DNA of 64,000 nucleotides, from NCBI RefSeq assembly GCF_006265115.1, contig NZ_SMDR01000001.1, forward strand, positions 1 to 64,000. The letters run 5' to 3'. The notes beneath the pieces are model-generated. The model saw only the letters and a list, made by a program, of their open reading frames with translations. It did no database searches and was not told the origin of the DNA. The translations under genes and the position numbers were made by a program. Source of the DNA: Arenimonas terrae. Lineage in GTDB: Bacteria > Pseudomonadota > Gammaproteobacteria > Xanthomonadales > Xanthomonadaceae. This document shows, piece after piece, positions 1-5,516 of this stretch; the first letter of the stretch is position 1; each line of letters begins with the position of its first letter.

Positions 1-162
1 CGACCACACGCGAAATGGCTGGAAGCGGGCGACCAAGACCCGCACTGGAACTTCCCGAAGCCAGAGACGACATCGGCCCGCGAACGGGCCGAAGCAACTG
101 AAGCGGATGAAGGCCTAACGCCTAAGTTAAGCCGCGCCGAAGGCGTCGGCTTGAATGATTAG
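1..162 (+). CDS. Partial plus-strand ORF entering from the left edge
   Basis: Frame 1 is open from the first base to a TAG at 160-162 inside the first attC site. It encodes 53 residues containing WLEAGDQDPHWNFPKPE, which looks like real protein, then the attC-derived tail LTPKLSRAEGVGLND. It lies antisense to every other cassette gene and its start is outside the window. It may be the end of a cassette gene inserted against the usual polarity, or a chance open frame. I do not recognise it. Confidence 0.3.
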   Translation, partial: RPHAKWLEAGDQDPHWNFPKPETTSARERAEATEADEGLTPKLSRAEGVGLND

Positions 163-168
163 TTAGGC
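113..168 (-). other. attC: attC recombination site 1
   Basis: This 56-bp site has outer cores GCCTAAC (113-119) and GTTAGGC (162-168) and an inner palindrome closed by a GAAG-type loop. The extrahelical G in the right arm sets the polarity as minus strand. It belongs to the cassette carrying the gene at 159-650, whose TAA stop lies inside the site. Confidence 0.93.
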
Positions 169-650
169 GCATTGCTGGTGCGCCGGATTACGATGAGTGC
201 GACCGCGAGCGCGACAAGGATCGTTAAGCAAACGATCTCTATTCCGATGCCGAAGCCTATGTACGCTGCATCAGTCCTCAGCCGCCACGAGGGAGACAGG
301 CTAAACGGATGGATGAAGAAGCTAAGTATTTTGTCGCCGGCCCCCGGAACATTGATCTCTATCCGGCAGTTCGGCCAAAAGTGAAGCGCGTATGCGATGG
401 AGCCTCCCGCGAACGAGAATGCTTGTGGGATCAGCGTTGCAGCTGCTAGCACCATTCCAAGTACGGGCCGGAAGAACCAAATGACGCCGGCTGCGCACAT
501 CGTGAGGGCTATGACTCCGGCAATCGGCCCCAATCCTTGATCGAAGTCGAAGGAACTCAACGCGATTATTAAGTTTGAGACCCCGCAAGCCCAGACTCCC
601 CCGAGGAAGAACAACGTGGCCAGTACTCGGTGAGCGTTGCGATGTCGCAT
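159..650 (-). CDS. Cassette-encoded four-helix membrane protein, unknown function
   Basis: The 163-aa product has four hydrophobic stretches, near residues 8-30, 40-60, 62-85 and 130-155. A more polar segment with WPNCRIEINVPGAGD lies between the third and fourth, and the C-terminus is basic (VIRRTSNAPN). The ATG lies 5 nt after the AGG of the upstream attC core, which may act as a weak Shine-Dalgarno, and the TAA stop is in the cassette's own attC. I do not recognise the family. It is an inner-membrane protein by sequence; any role is unknown. Confidence 0.75.
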   Translation of the reverse strand: MRHRNAHRVLATLFFLGGVWACGVSNLIIALSSFDFDQGLGPIAGVIALTMCAAGVIWFFRPVLGMVLAAATLIPQAFSFAGGSIAYALHFWPNCRIEINVPGAGDKILSFFIHPFSLSPSWRLRTDAAYIGFGIGIEIVCLTILVALAVALIVIRRTSNAPN

Positions 651-654
651 TTGA

Positions 655-742
655 GCCTAACGCCTAAGCTAAGCGGCGCCGGCCGCGGCAGTCATTTGTG
701 CCAGATAGACGGACCGGCGTCCGCTTGAGCACGTGGTTAGGC
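655..742 (-). other. attC: attC recombination site 2, long 88-bp form
   Basis: The cores are GCCTAAC at 655-661 and GTTAGGC at 736-742. The arms AAGCGG-CGCCGG pair with CCGGCG-CCGCTT with one extrahelical base, and a long variable terminal region separates them. It appears identical to the site at 3371-3458 and differs from the short sites elsewhere in the array. Confidence 0.9.
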
Positions 743-979
743 CAACGCTAAGCCGCGGGCTGCATGGTTGCAAGCGCGTGGAGGTAGTGGCCCCGGGGCC
801 AGCGGCACCGGACGCTGACGGCAGGCCGCCCTAGGAAGTGGGATTGCGCTGGAGCCGAACCGGCCGCCGAGGCCGAGATGCGCTTGATGGAGCGGCCGGG
901 CCGGCAAGGACTGCTCTGATGCTGAGCAGGAACAGAAATGCGGAGCGCCGCTTGAACGCAGAAGGCCGAGCTGTTGAAG
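743..979 (-). mobile_element. Gene-less integron cassette, copy 1
   Basis: This 237-bp cassette body between two attC sites holds no minus-strand ORF confined to the cassette. It is a diverged copy of 3459-3694: both begin with the block CCAACGCTAAGCCGCGGGCT and share long aligned stretches near their right ends. Open frames of 81-86 codons on both strands here run through attC 3 and look like by-products of the palindrome. It could encode an RNA, a promoter or nothing. Confidence 0.7.
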
Positions 980-1035
980 GCCTAACGCCTGAGTTAAGCC
1001 GCGCCGAAGGCGTCGGCTTGAATAAACTGTTAGGC
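980..1035 (-). other. attC: attC recombination site 3
   Basis: The 56-bp site has cores GCCTAAC (980-986) and GTTAGGC (1029-1035) around the usual palindrome. The TAA inside the right-hand core is the stop codon of the gene at 1030-1440. Confidence 0.93.
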
Positions 1036-1440
1036 CTCACAGCCGAAAGCCCTGGCTGCGCTTGCAAGCGCCTCAAGGCTAAGCTGCGATGCCGATAAAA
1101 AGGTAGCAGCCGGTACGCTAGTTGTGCCAGTTTCTTTGCCGCCCCAATATTCCAGACTACTGGAAGTGCACTGGGGGCAATGGATAGAAGCTGTCAGTTG
1201 CTGGCCAGCTATTGGATCAGCGAACGATGCGATTAGCCGCCAGAATCCGCCTGGCGAACAGGAAGTAGCCACGGTCTTTAGGCGCTGTGCAAAGTCACTA
1301 AAGCCATCCGCAGTGGCGTAATTCTTGCCGTCAGCGGTGAATAACACCACTTCTCCGTATGCAAAGTCGCCGAGGCTTGGGTGGCTAAATGTGTTGCCAC
1401 AGTCTGCGCACTTTGCTTCGAGTAACGCAATTTCTCGCAT
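1030..1440 (-). CDS. Cassette-encoded zinc-ribbon-like protein
   Basis: The 136-aa soluble protein has two CxxC pairs, CADC near residue 11 and CPQC near residue 88, which suggests a split zinc ribbon binding one metal ion. Between them is a region with SDFAQRLKTVATSC and GGFWRLIASFADP. The ATG lies 4 nt after the AGG of the attC core, and the stop codon is supplied by its own attC. The family is not recognised. Metal binding is inferred only from cysteine spacing. Confidence 0.75.
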   Translation of the reverse strand: MREIALLEAKCADCGNTFSHPSLGDFAYGEVVLFTADGKNYATADGFSDFAQRLKTVATSCSPGGFWRLIASFADPIAGQQLTASIHCPQCTSSSLEYWGGKETGTTSVPAATFLSASQLSLEALASAARAFGCEA

Positions 1441-1443
1441 GAG

Positions 1444-1499
1444 GCCTAACGCCTAAGTTAAGCCGCGCCGAAGGCGTCGGCTTGAATGTTTAGTTAGGC
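1444..1499 (-). other. attC: attC recombination site 4
   Basis: The 56-bp site has cores GCCTAAC (1444-1450) and GTTAGGC (1493-1499) and the conserved inner palindrome. It ends the cassette whose gene lies at 1537-1749. Unlike most here, that gene stops 37 bp before the site. Confidence 0.93.
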
Positions 1500-1536
1500 G
1501 GCTAGCTACAGCGCCACCCAGTACTCTGACGCCGAA

Positions 1537-1749
1537 TCAAGCGAATTCATCCGACCCGGCGTCCTCGCCCTCATCGCTAGACGGATCGGGCGTACAGCAA
1601 ATGCAGTCTGGATCATCAAATATTACTTCAGGTTCGGCTGGCGGCGGGGGCACTGTTCTAGCCGGGGCGCCACTGCACCCGACCATAGCCACCAGCAAAA
1701 CTGGGAGGCCAAAATAGAAACAAACTGGTCGCGTGCGGCGGATTGTCAT
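1537..1749 (-). CDS. Cassette-encoded small lipoprotein
   Basis: The 70-aa protein has a basic N-terminus, a hydrophobic segment and a lipobox-like MVGC near residue 25, followed by a proline-rich stretch. The acidic tail contains PDCICCTPD and many Asp, Glu and Ser residues. It is probably exported and lipid-anchored. The ATG is 4 nt after the AGG of the attC core. The acidic, cysteine-bearing tail might bind metal, but that is only a guess. Family unknown. Confidence 0.7.
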   Translation of the reverse strand: MTIRRTRPVCFYFGLPVLLVAMVGCSGAPARTVPPPPAEPEVIFDDPDCICCTPDPSSDEGEDAGSDEFA

Positions 1750-1752
1750 GAA

Positions 1753-1808
1753 GCCTAACGCCTTAGTTAAGCCGCGCCGTAGGCGTCGGCTTGAATGATT
1801 AGTTAGCG
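1753..1808 (-). other. attC: attC recombination site 5
   Basis: The left core is GCCTAAC (1753-1759) and the right core is the variant GTTAGCG (1802-1808). The inner palindrome differs by one base in the loop (CGTAGG). It closes the cassette with the gene at 1799-2107. Confidence 0.9.
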
Positions 1809-2107
1809 GCTACCGAGTATGCCGCGTAAGCGGCAACCGCAATTCCCAATGCTGCTGGCAGAGCCCCCGCGAAAAGCAGGGCATGGTCCACTCTTGGCAT
1901 GGACTTGAGGTTACCCCAGCTCTCGGTTACTGCGACCAGTGCCGAAACGAGAGAGACGAAAGCAGACGCACCGGCGCCAAATGCGCCGTAAAGAGCAACT
2001 TGACGAGGCCCGAGAGCAGCGGACAAGGCCAGGACGAGGATGACGCTAACCGCCAGGAGTAGCGGCCCAGTCATCAACCAAGCCTTTTGAGTGCGACTGA
2101 ACCCCAT
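1799..2107 (-). CDS. Cassette-encoded small membrane protein
   Basis: The 102-aa, alanine-rich protein has three predicted transmembrane segments, near residues 10-32, 38-60 and 76-99. A short polar loop ESWGNLKSMPRVDH follows the second. The TAA stop falls inside the attC site. It is one of three membrane proteins in this array. Function unknown. Confidence 0.72.
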   Translation of the reverse strand: MGFSRTQKAWLMTGPLLLAVSVILVLALSAALGPRQVALYGAFGAGASAFVSLVSALVAVTESWGNLKSMPRVDHALLFAGALPAALGIAVAAYAAYSVAAN

Positions 2108-2111
2108 TGGC

Positions 2112-2171
2112 AGCTAACGCCTAAGTTAAGCCGCGTCGCGGAGCGACGTCGGCTTGAATGATTAGTTAGGC
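2112..2171 (-). other. attC: attC recombination site 6
   Basis: The 60-bp site has left core AGCTAAC (2112-2118) and right core GTTAGGC (2165-2171). Its loop is longer (GTCGCGGAGCGAC) than in neighbouring sites, while the TTAAGCCG and CGGCTTGAA arms are unchanged. Confidence 0.9.
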
Positions 2172-2411
2172 CGCGCCTCCAGCCCCGTAGGGCCGGAAGC
2201 CCGGCGTGCCTGCGTAGCGCTTGGTAAAGGCAAGCCACGTCTCGTACCAAAAGCGCTTTGCAATCTCTGGCCTGCACAGTAGCTCGCGCTTGCCATCTGC
2301 AACAAGAAACACGGTGTCAGCCTCAACTTCCAACACGACACGAGCGCGATAAGCGTTGTTTCGCAGGTCGCGCTCGTACCAAATTTCACGCTCCTCAGAG
2401 TATGTAGCCAT
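2166..2411 (-). CDS. Cassette-encoded small hypothetical protein
   Basis: The 81-aa soluble protein is charged and aromatic at the N-terminus (EEREIWYERDLRNNAYRAR). The middle (VLEVEADTVFLVADGKRELL) looks like a beta-hairpin and the tail is glycine-rich. The start is about 25 nt inside the cassette, unlike the tightly packed starts of its neighbours. The stop TAA is provided by the attC core. Family not recognised. Confidence 0.65.
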   Translation of the reverse strand: MATYSEEREIWYERDLRNNAYRARVVLEVEADTVFLVADGKRELLCRPEIAKRFWYETWLAFTKRYAGTPGFRPYGAGGAA

Positions 2412-2436
2412 GAGTCTCTTGGACTGCTTCTTAGCG

Positions 2437-2492
2437 GCCTAACGCCCTAGTTAAGCCGCGCCGAAGGCGTCGGCTTGAATGATTGGTTAGGC
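2437..2492 (-). other. attC: attC recombination site 7
   Basis: The 56-bp site has cores GCCTAAC (2437-2443) and GTTAGGC (2486-2492) with the conserved palindrome. It closes the cassette carrying the gene at 2506-2970. Confidence 0.93.
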
Positions 2493-2505
2493 GGCAACCT
2501 TCCCA

Positions 2506-2970
2506 TTACGCAGACGGAACCGCCGTTACCCACGGAACAGTGGCTTCGAACTCTAGCTGGACCAACGGCTGCCCCTCAAACGCCTCCGGAACTTGGGACA
2601 AGCGGGAGGTGAACCCGATGCTCGTCATGCCTGGGTAGGGCTCAGGGTCGAGGTTGTGGGCGGTTTCGCTGACTTGGCGCCACGCGTCCGCGCCACCCTC
2701 AAGGTGGCCGATGAAGTGAAACCAGCCCTGCGTTGGCATGGGCTCGCCGCTGCTGCCGTAGTGACACAGCTCTGCCGGCTTGCCTGGATCGATTCCGAGC
2801 TCCCTGAGCAAATGCAGGAACGGCCGAGAGAACGCTGCCTCGCCTGCGGCCCGAAAATTGGCGCAGTCCGTGCACTCACAGGCAATCGTTTGTGCCTCCG
2901 CATAAAGTTTCCGCGTTGCCTCCGGATCAAAGCGAATGCTCCAACGCCCAATTTGCGCAGAATGCTCCAT
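2506..2970 (-). CDS. Cassette-encoded cysteine-containing protein
   Basis: The 154-aa soluble protein has a CECTDC cluster near residue 31, preceded by a helical region (DPEATRKLYAEAQTIA), and aromatic segments further on (TQGWFHFIGHLEGG). The cysteine cluster resembles a metal-binding knuckle, but there is no second clear pair. The ATG lies 5 nt after AGG of the attC core. It is the largest soluble product of the array. Family not identified. Confidence 0.75.
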   Translation of the reverse strand: MEHSAQIGRWSIRFDPEATRKLYAEAQTIACECTDCANFRAAGEAAFSRPFLHLLRELGIDPGKPAELCHYGSSGEPMPTQGWFHFIGHLEGGADAWRQVSETAHNLDPEPYPGMTSIGFTSRLSQVPEAFEGQPLVQLEFEATVPWVTAVPSA

Positions 2971-2974
2971 TGCC

Positions 2975-3030
2975 GCCTAACGCCCTAGTTAAGCCGCGCC
3001 GAAGGCGTCGGCTTGAATGTTTGGTTAGGC
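2975..3030 (-). other. attC: attC recombination site 8
   Basis: The 56-bp site has cores GCCTAAC (2975-2981) and GTTAGGC (3024-3030). The TAA in the right core ends the gene at 3025-3366. Confidence 0.93.
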
Positions 3031-3366
3031 CCCGAACCGCTGCACCACAGACCGGCAGGCCCGAAGCGCTTGCGGTGTTGCCCAAGAAATAGCTGACTGA
3101 ATCTCAGGCTCGATGCGCGCAAGAGCTTCTTGCGCCCAGTGAAGCCGAACTGACCCCACAGGGAGCGCATCAGTCTCGGAGGAAATTACGGCGAAGGTAA
3201 CAAAATCTGGGTCACGCTCGTCAATCTCCGCTTCGCGGCGAAGTGCCGCCAAAGAATGGCAAGCCTCTAAAACTGGCACGTCTCCAGAGATGACGCCGGC
3301 CGCGATCTCGGCGGCCCTGCGACGGACCGACAGAACATACTCTTCGTGAGTGATGCCTTCTGCCAT
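3025..3366 (-). CDS. Cassette-encoded helical protein
   Basis: The 113-aa protein is probably all-helical and soluble. It contains THEEYVLSVRRRAAEIAAGV near the N-terminus, then LEACHSLAALRREAE and a C-terminal helix with RACRSVVQRFG. The ATG is 5 nt after AGG of the preceding attC core, and the stop codon is inside its own attC core. I recognise no catalytic motif. It may belong to a DUF known from integron cassettes, but I cannot name it. Confidence 0.72.
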   Translation of the reverse strand: MAEGITHEEYVLSVRRRAAEIAAGVISGDVPVLEACHSLAALRREAEIDERDPDFVTFAVISSETDALPVGSVRLHWAQEALARIEPEIQSAISWATPQALRACRSVVQRFGA

Positions 3367-3370
3367 TGGA

Positions 3371-3458
3371 GCCTAACGCCTAAGCTAAGCGGCGCCGGCC
3401 GCGGCAGTCATTTGTGCCAGATAGACGGACCGGCGTCCGCTTGAGCACGTGGTTAGGC
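3371..3458 (-). other. attC: attC recombination site 9, long 88-bp form
   Basis: The cores are GCCTAAC (3371-3377) and GTTAGGC (3452-3458). It appears identical to the 655-742 site, including the long variable region, and it closes the homologous gene-less cassette. Confidence 0.9.
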
Positions 3459-3694
3459 CAACGCTAAGCCGCGGGCTGCGTGGTTGCAAGCGCGTGGAGG
3501 CTGTGGCCCGGGGCAAGGCGCACCGGACGCCAACGCCGAGCCACCCTGGACAATGGATTGGTGCCGAGACCGATCCGGCCGGCGAGGCCGAGGTGCGCTT
3601 GAAGGTTGGCCCGGGCCGGCAAGGATTGCTCTGACGCTTGGCCGGAGCAGAGATGCCGAGAGCTGCTTGAACGGAGAAGGCCGTGCTGTTTAAG
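3459..3694 (-). mobile_element. Gene-less integron cassette, copy 2
   Basis: This 236-bp cassette is homologous to 743-979. The first 20 bases are identical and most of the rest aligns with scattered substitutions. No ORF on the minus strand is confined to it. A plus-strand frame (3484-3693) partly matches the plus-strand frame of copy 1 (NAEGRAV versus NGEGRAV). Having two copies in one array shows duplication within the integron or repeated acquisition. Confidence 0.7.
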
Positions 3695-3750
3695 GCCTAA
3701 CGCCCTAGTTAAGCCGCGCCGAAGGCGTCGGCTTGAATGATTGGTTAGGG
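3695..3750 (-). other. attC: attC recombination site 10
   Basis: The 56-bp site has cores GCCTAAC (3695-3701) and GTTAGGG (3744-3750). The preceding cassette gene reads through almost the whole site, stopping at 3705-3707. Confidence 0.92.
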
Positions 3751-4118
3751 CCCGGCCGACAGATGACATGAGTTTTTAGCGCCACTACCGCACCGCACCC
3801 GATTGACCAAAGCCCAAGGTCTATCGCTACTAGAAGAAGCACCAAGCCGGGGATGACGCCGATAGCAATAGCAGAAACCCAAGAGGCTCGGCCATGGGAA
3901 AGCAGCCAAGCGTAAAGCGGTGCGCCGAAGGCTGCGACGGGAATGCAGCCGATTGCCATGGTGTATGCAAAAACCACGAGAGCGACGCCAATAGAGCTAG
4001 AAGGGTCACTTTGAATGGCTGCCTGAACTGCAAAGAGAACTGCTAGCGCAGCAGCGACTGCGAGAAGCGAAAAAGTTGCCACTGCCTCTGTTTTCGCTAG
4101 GTGCTTTAGAAACGTCAT
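3705..4118 (-). CDS. Cassette-encoded three- or four-helix membrane protein
   Basis: The 137-aa protein starts at the ATG at 4118 (MTFLKHLAK), 12 nt inside the cassette and 6 nt after AGG of the core. A longer frame reaches 4157 but would cross the recombination core. Hydrophobic segments lie near residues 13-33, 43-70, 80-102 and 103-118. The last 15 residues (GPNQSFKPTPSARLN) are encoded by the attC palindrome itself. It would be the first cassette on the attI side. Function unknown. Confidence 0.75.
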   Translation of the reverse strand: MTFLKHLAKTEAVATFSLLAVAAALAVLFAVQAAIQSDPSSSIGVALVVFAYTMAIGCIPVAAFGAPLYAWLLSHGRASWVSAIAIGVIPGLVLLLVAIDLGLWSIGCGAVVALKTHVICRPGPNQSFKPTPSARLN

Positions 4119-4123
4119 GAGGG

Positions 4124-4141
4124 ACCTAACGCCTATTAGGC
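4124..4141 (-). other. Lone integron core, truncated attC or attI boundary
   Basis: The core ACCTAAC at 4124-4130 (GTTAGGT on the minus strand) marks the first base of the last cassette. The adjacent GCCTATTAGG resembles the GCCTAAGTTA that follows the core in complete sites, but no pairing arm or second core follows. It is either a truncated attC or the remnant of an attI site. Confidence 0.55.
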
Positions 4142-4439
4142 CTCGAAAGTGAGGCATATCACCGTATGGTTCTCCTGTTCGGGCGGGGGCGTCAAGCGGA
4201 AATCCGTTCCGGCGCCAATGCCTTGCGCCACCTCCGTCCGGGGGGCGGTCGCCGGCGCATTCGGCGTTATGGAGCGCAGGCGAGGGATATCTGGTTATTG
4301 GAGCGGGGGCGAGGGGTTTGCTTGCCTCACAAACGGCCGGCAGGTTGTTGAGCCGGAACGAAATCGTGCGGGTCGAATGGGTCGCGCGGCGGGCGTGTTG
4401 TTCATCCGGCGTAGTTTCCCGGCGCCGTCGGGGCAGCCG
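4131..4439. other. Gene-free stretch bordering the integron array
   Basis: This is where an integron integrase, transcribed away from the cassettes, would be expected. I find no frame resembling a tyrosine recombinase and no intact gene. The long plus-strand frame here is arginine and glycine rich and runs antisense over the HAD gene. I see no clear promoter or attI site. Confidence 0.5.
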
Positions 4440-4604
4440 CTACCAGTACGCGAACGTCACCACGATCACGGCGACCAGCAGCAACACCAGGAGGCCGCGC
4501 ATCACCGCGCCGGCGATCCGCACCCACCGGTGGCGCCGCGTGGCCCGGTGGGCGGCGGCGTCCAGTGCAGCGGTGGCGATCAGGTCGACGAAATCGTCGG
4601 GCAT
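4440..4604 (-). CDS. Small single-helix membrane protein
   Basis: The 54-aa protein has a helical N-terminal half (MPDDFVDLIATAALDAAAHR), a basic patch (RRHRW) and one transmembrane helix (GLLVLLLVAVIVVTFAYW). A GGAGG ribosome-binding site lies 6 nt before the ATG, and the gene starts 13 bp after the HAD gene ends, suggesting cotranscription. Basic residues before the helix suggest an N-in topology. No family recognised. Confidence 0.6.
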   Translation of the reverse strand: MPDDFVDLIATAALDAAAHRATRRHRWVRIAGAVMRGLLVLLLVAVIVVTFAYW

Positions 4605-4617
4605 GCGTGCCTCCAGC

Positions 4618-5247
4618 TCAGGGGGCGGGTCCGGTCAGTTCCCGCCCACGATAGTGGCGGTGGTGGGCGAGGGCCAGCAAGTCGAGGTCCTCGACGGTGT
4701 CGCCGTAGGCGTGCACGCAGTGGAAGGCCGACAGGTCGTAGCGGGCCAGCACGCGGGCGGGCTTGTCCGCGCGCACGCACTGCGGCCCCTGGTAGCGGCC
4801 GGTCAGGTGGCGGCCGTCGTGCGCCAGGGAGGAGCAGATCACGTCCACGCCGTGCTGCCGGCCCCAGGGCTCCAGGTACACGTCGAAGGCGCCCGAGACC
4901 ACCACCACGGTGTCGCCGCGGGCCTGGTGCCAGCGCAGGCGGGCCATGGCCTCGGGGCGCAGCACGCCCGGCAGCACGTCGGCGGCGAAGGCCTCGCCGT
5001 GGCGGCGGTAGTCGGCCAGCGGCAGACCGGCCATGCCCACGCGCACGATGGCGGCCCGCACCACGGTGCCGGGCACCCAGCCCAGGCGGTAGCCCACGAT
5101 CAGTGGCGCCAGCAGCATCGTGCCCAGCCATCGCCGCGGTCGCGGGATGGCGCGCCGGAAGAAGTCGGGCAGCATCTCGCGGGTGGTCAGCGTGCCGTCG
5201 AAATCGAAGAGGGCGAGGTCGCGGCGGTGCGGGGCGTCAGTGGACAT
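4618..5247 (-). CDS. HAD-IB family hydrolase (phosphoserine phosphatase-like)
   Basis: The 209-aa protein has the HAD motifs in order: DFDGTLT near residue 14 (nucleophile and acid Asp), VVVVSGA (motif II), ADKPARV (motif III Lys) and YGDTVEDLDLL (motif IV). Helical cap residues lie between motifs I and II, as in the CicA/SerB-like subfamily. It probably dephosphorylates a small phosphorylated metabolite or lipid; the substrate is unknown. The ATG at 5247 was chosen over an upstream start because the motif then lies at the usual distance. Its start overlaps the zinc-ribbon gene by 11 bp. Confidence 0.82.
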   Translation of the reverse strand: MSTDAPHRRDLALFDFDGTLTTREMLPDFFRRAIPRPRRWLGTMLLAPLIVGYRLGWVPGTVVRAAIVRVGMAGLPLADYRRHGEAFAADVLPGVLRPEAMARLRWHQARGDTVVVVSGAFDVYLEPWGRQHGVDVICSSLAHDGRHLTGRYQGPQCVRADKPARVLARYDLSAFHCVHAYGDTVEDLDLLALAHHRHYRGRELTGPAP

Positions 5248-5479
5248 CGCGGCGTGGCACGATCTTGACCCCGTGCGGAACTTCCCAGGCCACGAACGGC
5301 GCCAGGGTCCACTGCCACTTCGAGACATGGCTGCAGCCGCCGCATTCCAGCAGGGCCCAGTCGCGGTCGTAGGCCAGGGCCAGGCTGTCGGGGTCGTGCA
5401 CCATCTCGCGCCCGCAGGCCGGGCAGGCGAGGGCGATGTCCAGGTCGGACAGCGCCCAGTCTTCGTCGTCTGCCGTCAT
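5237..5479 (-). CDS. Small zinc-ribbon protein
   Basis: The 80-aa protein has CPAC near residue 19 and CGGC near residue 47, spaced as in a zinc ribbon. The N-terminus is acidic and the core aromatic (KWQWTLAPFVAWEVPHGVKIV). The ATG at 5479 gives a compact product; a GTG at 5515 would overlap nearly to the upstream stop. It ends inside the start of the HAD gene, so the two are probably cotranslated. Function unknown. Confidence 0.72.
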   Translation of the reverse strand: MTADDEDWALSDLDIALACPACGREMVHDPDSLALAYDRDWALLECGGCSHVSKWQWTLAPFVAWEVPHGVKIVPRRDVH

Positions 5480-5516
5480 CCCGGCCTGCCGCGATTTTGA
5501 CCGGCGGTTCGGCACA

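Larger units (their letters stand above)
1..4130 (-). mobile_element. Integron gene-cassette array, one end outside window
   Basis: Ten complete attC-type sites recur at 113, 655, 980, 1444, 1753, 2112, 2437, 2975, 3371 and 3695, with one more lone core at 4124-4130. Each begins on the plus strand with a GCCTAAC-type core and ends with a GTTAGGC-type core. Between these lies an imperfect palindrome, TTAAGCCG pairing with CGGCTTGAA, whose unpaired G is the extrahelical base typical of attC. Read on the minus strand the sites match the polarity of classical attC sites such as that of aadA, and every convincing cassette gene is also on the minus strand. The array runs off the left edge. No integrase is present in the window, so this is either the distal part of a sedentary chromosomal integron or a cluster of attC sites lacking an integrase (CALIN). 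Confidence 0.93.

Noticed and set aside
831-1098. 81-86 codon frames on both strands across attC 3
   Set aside because: They depend on reading through the attC palindrome and are not conserved as whole frames in the paralogous cassette.
113-3750. Regular repeats as a CRISPR array
   Set aside because: Repeats are palindromic, variable in length, and separated by gene-sized segments with ORFs; no cas genes; they fit attC sites.
4149-5372. Long plus-strand open frames over the HAD gene (up to 407 codons)
   Set aside because: Arginine- and glycine-rich composition, no motif, and they run antisense to a gene with full HAD motifs; typical of high-GC antisense frames.
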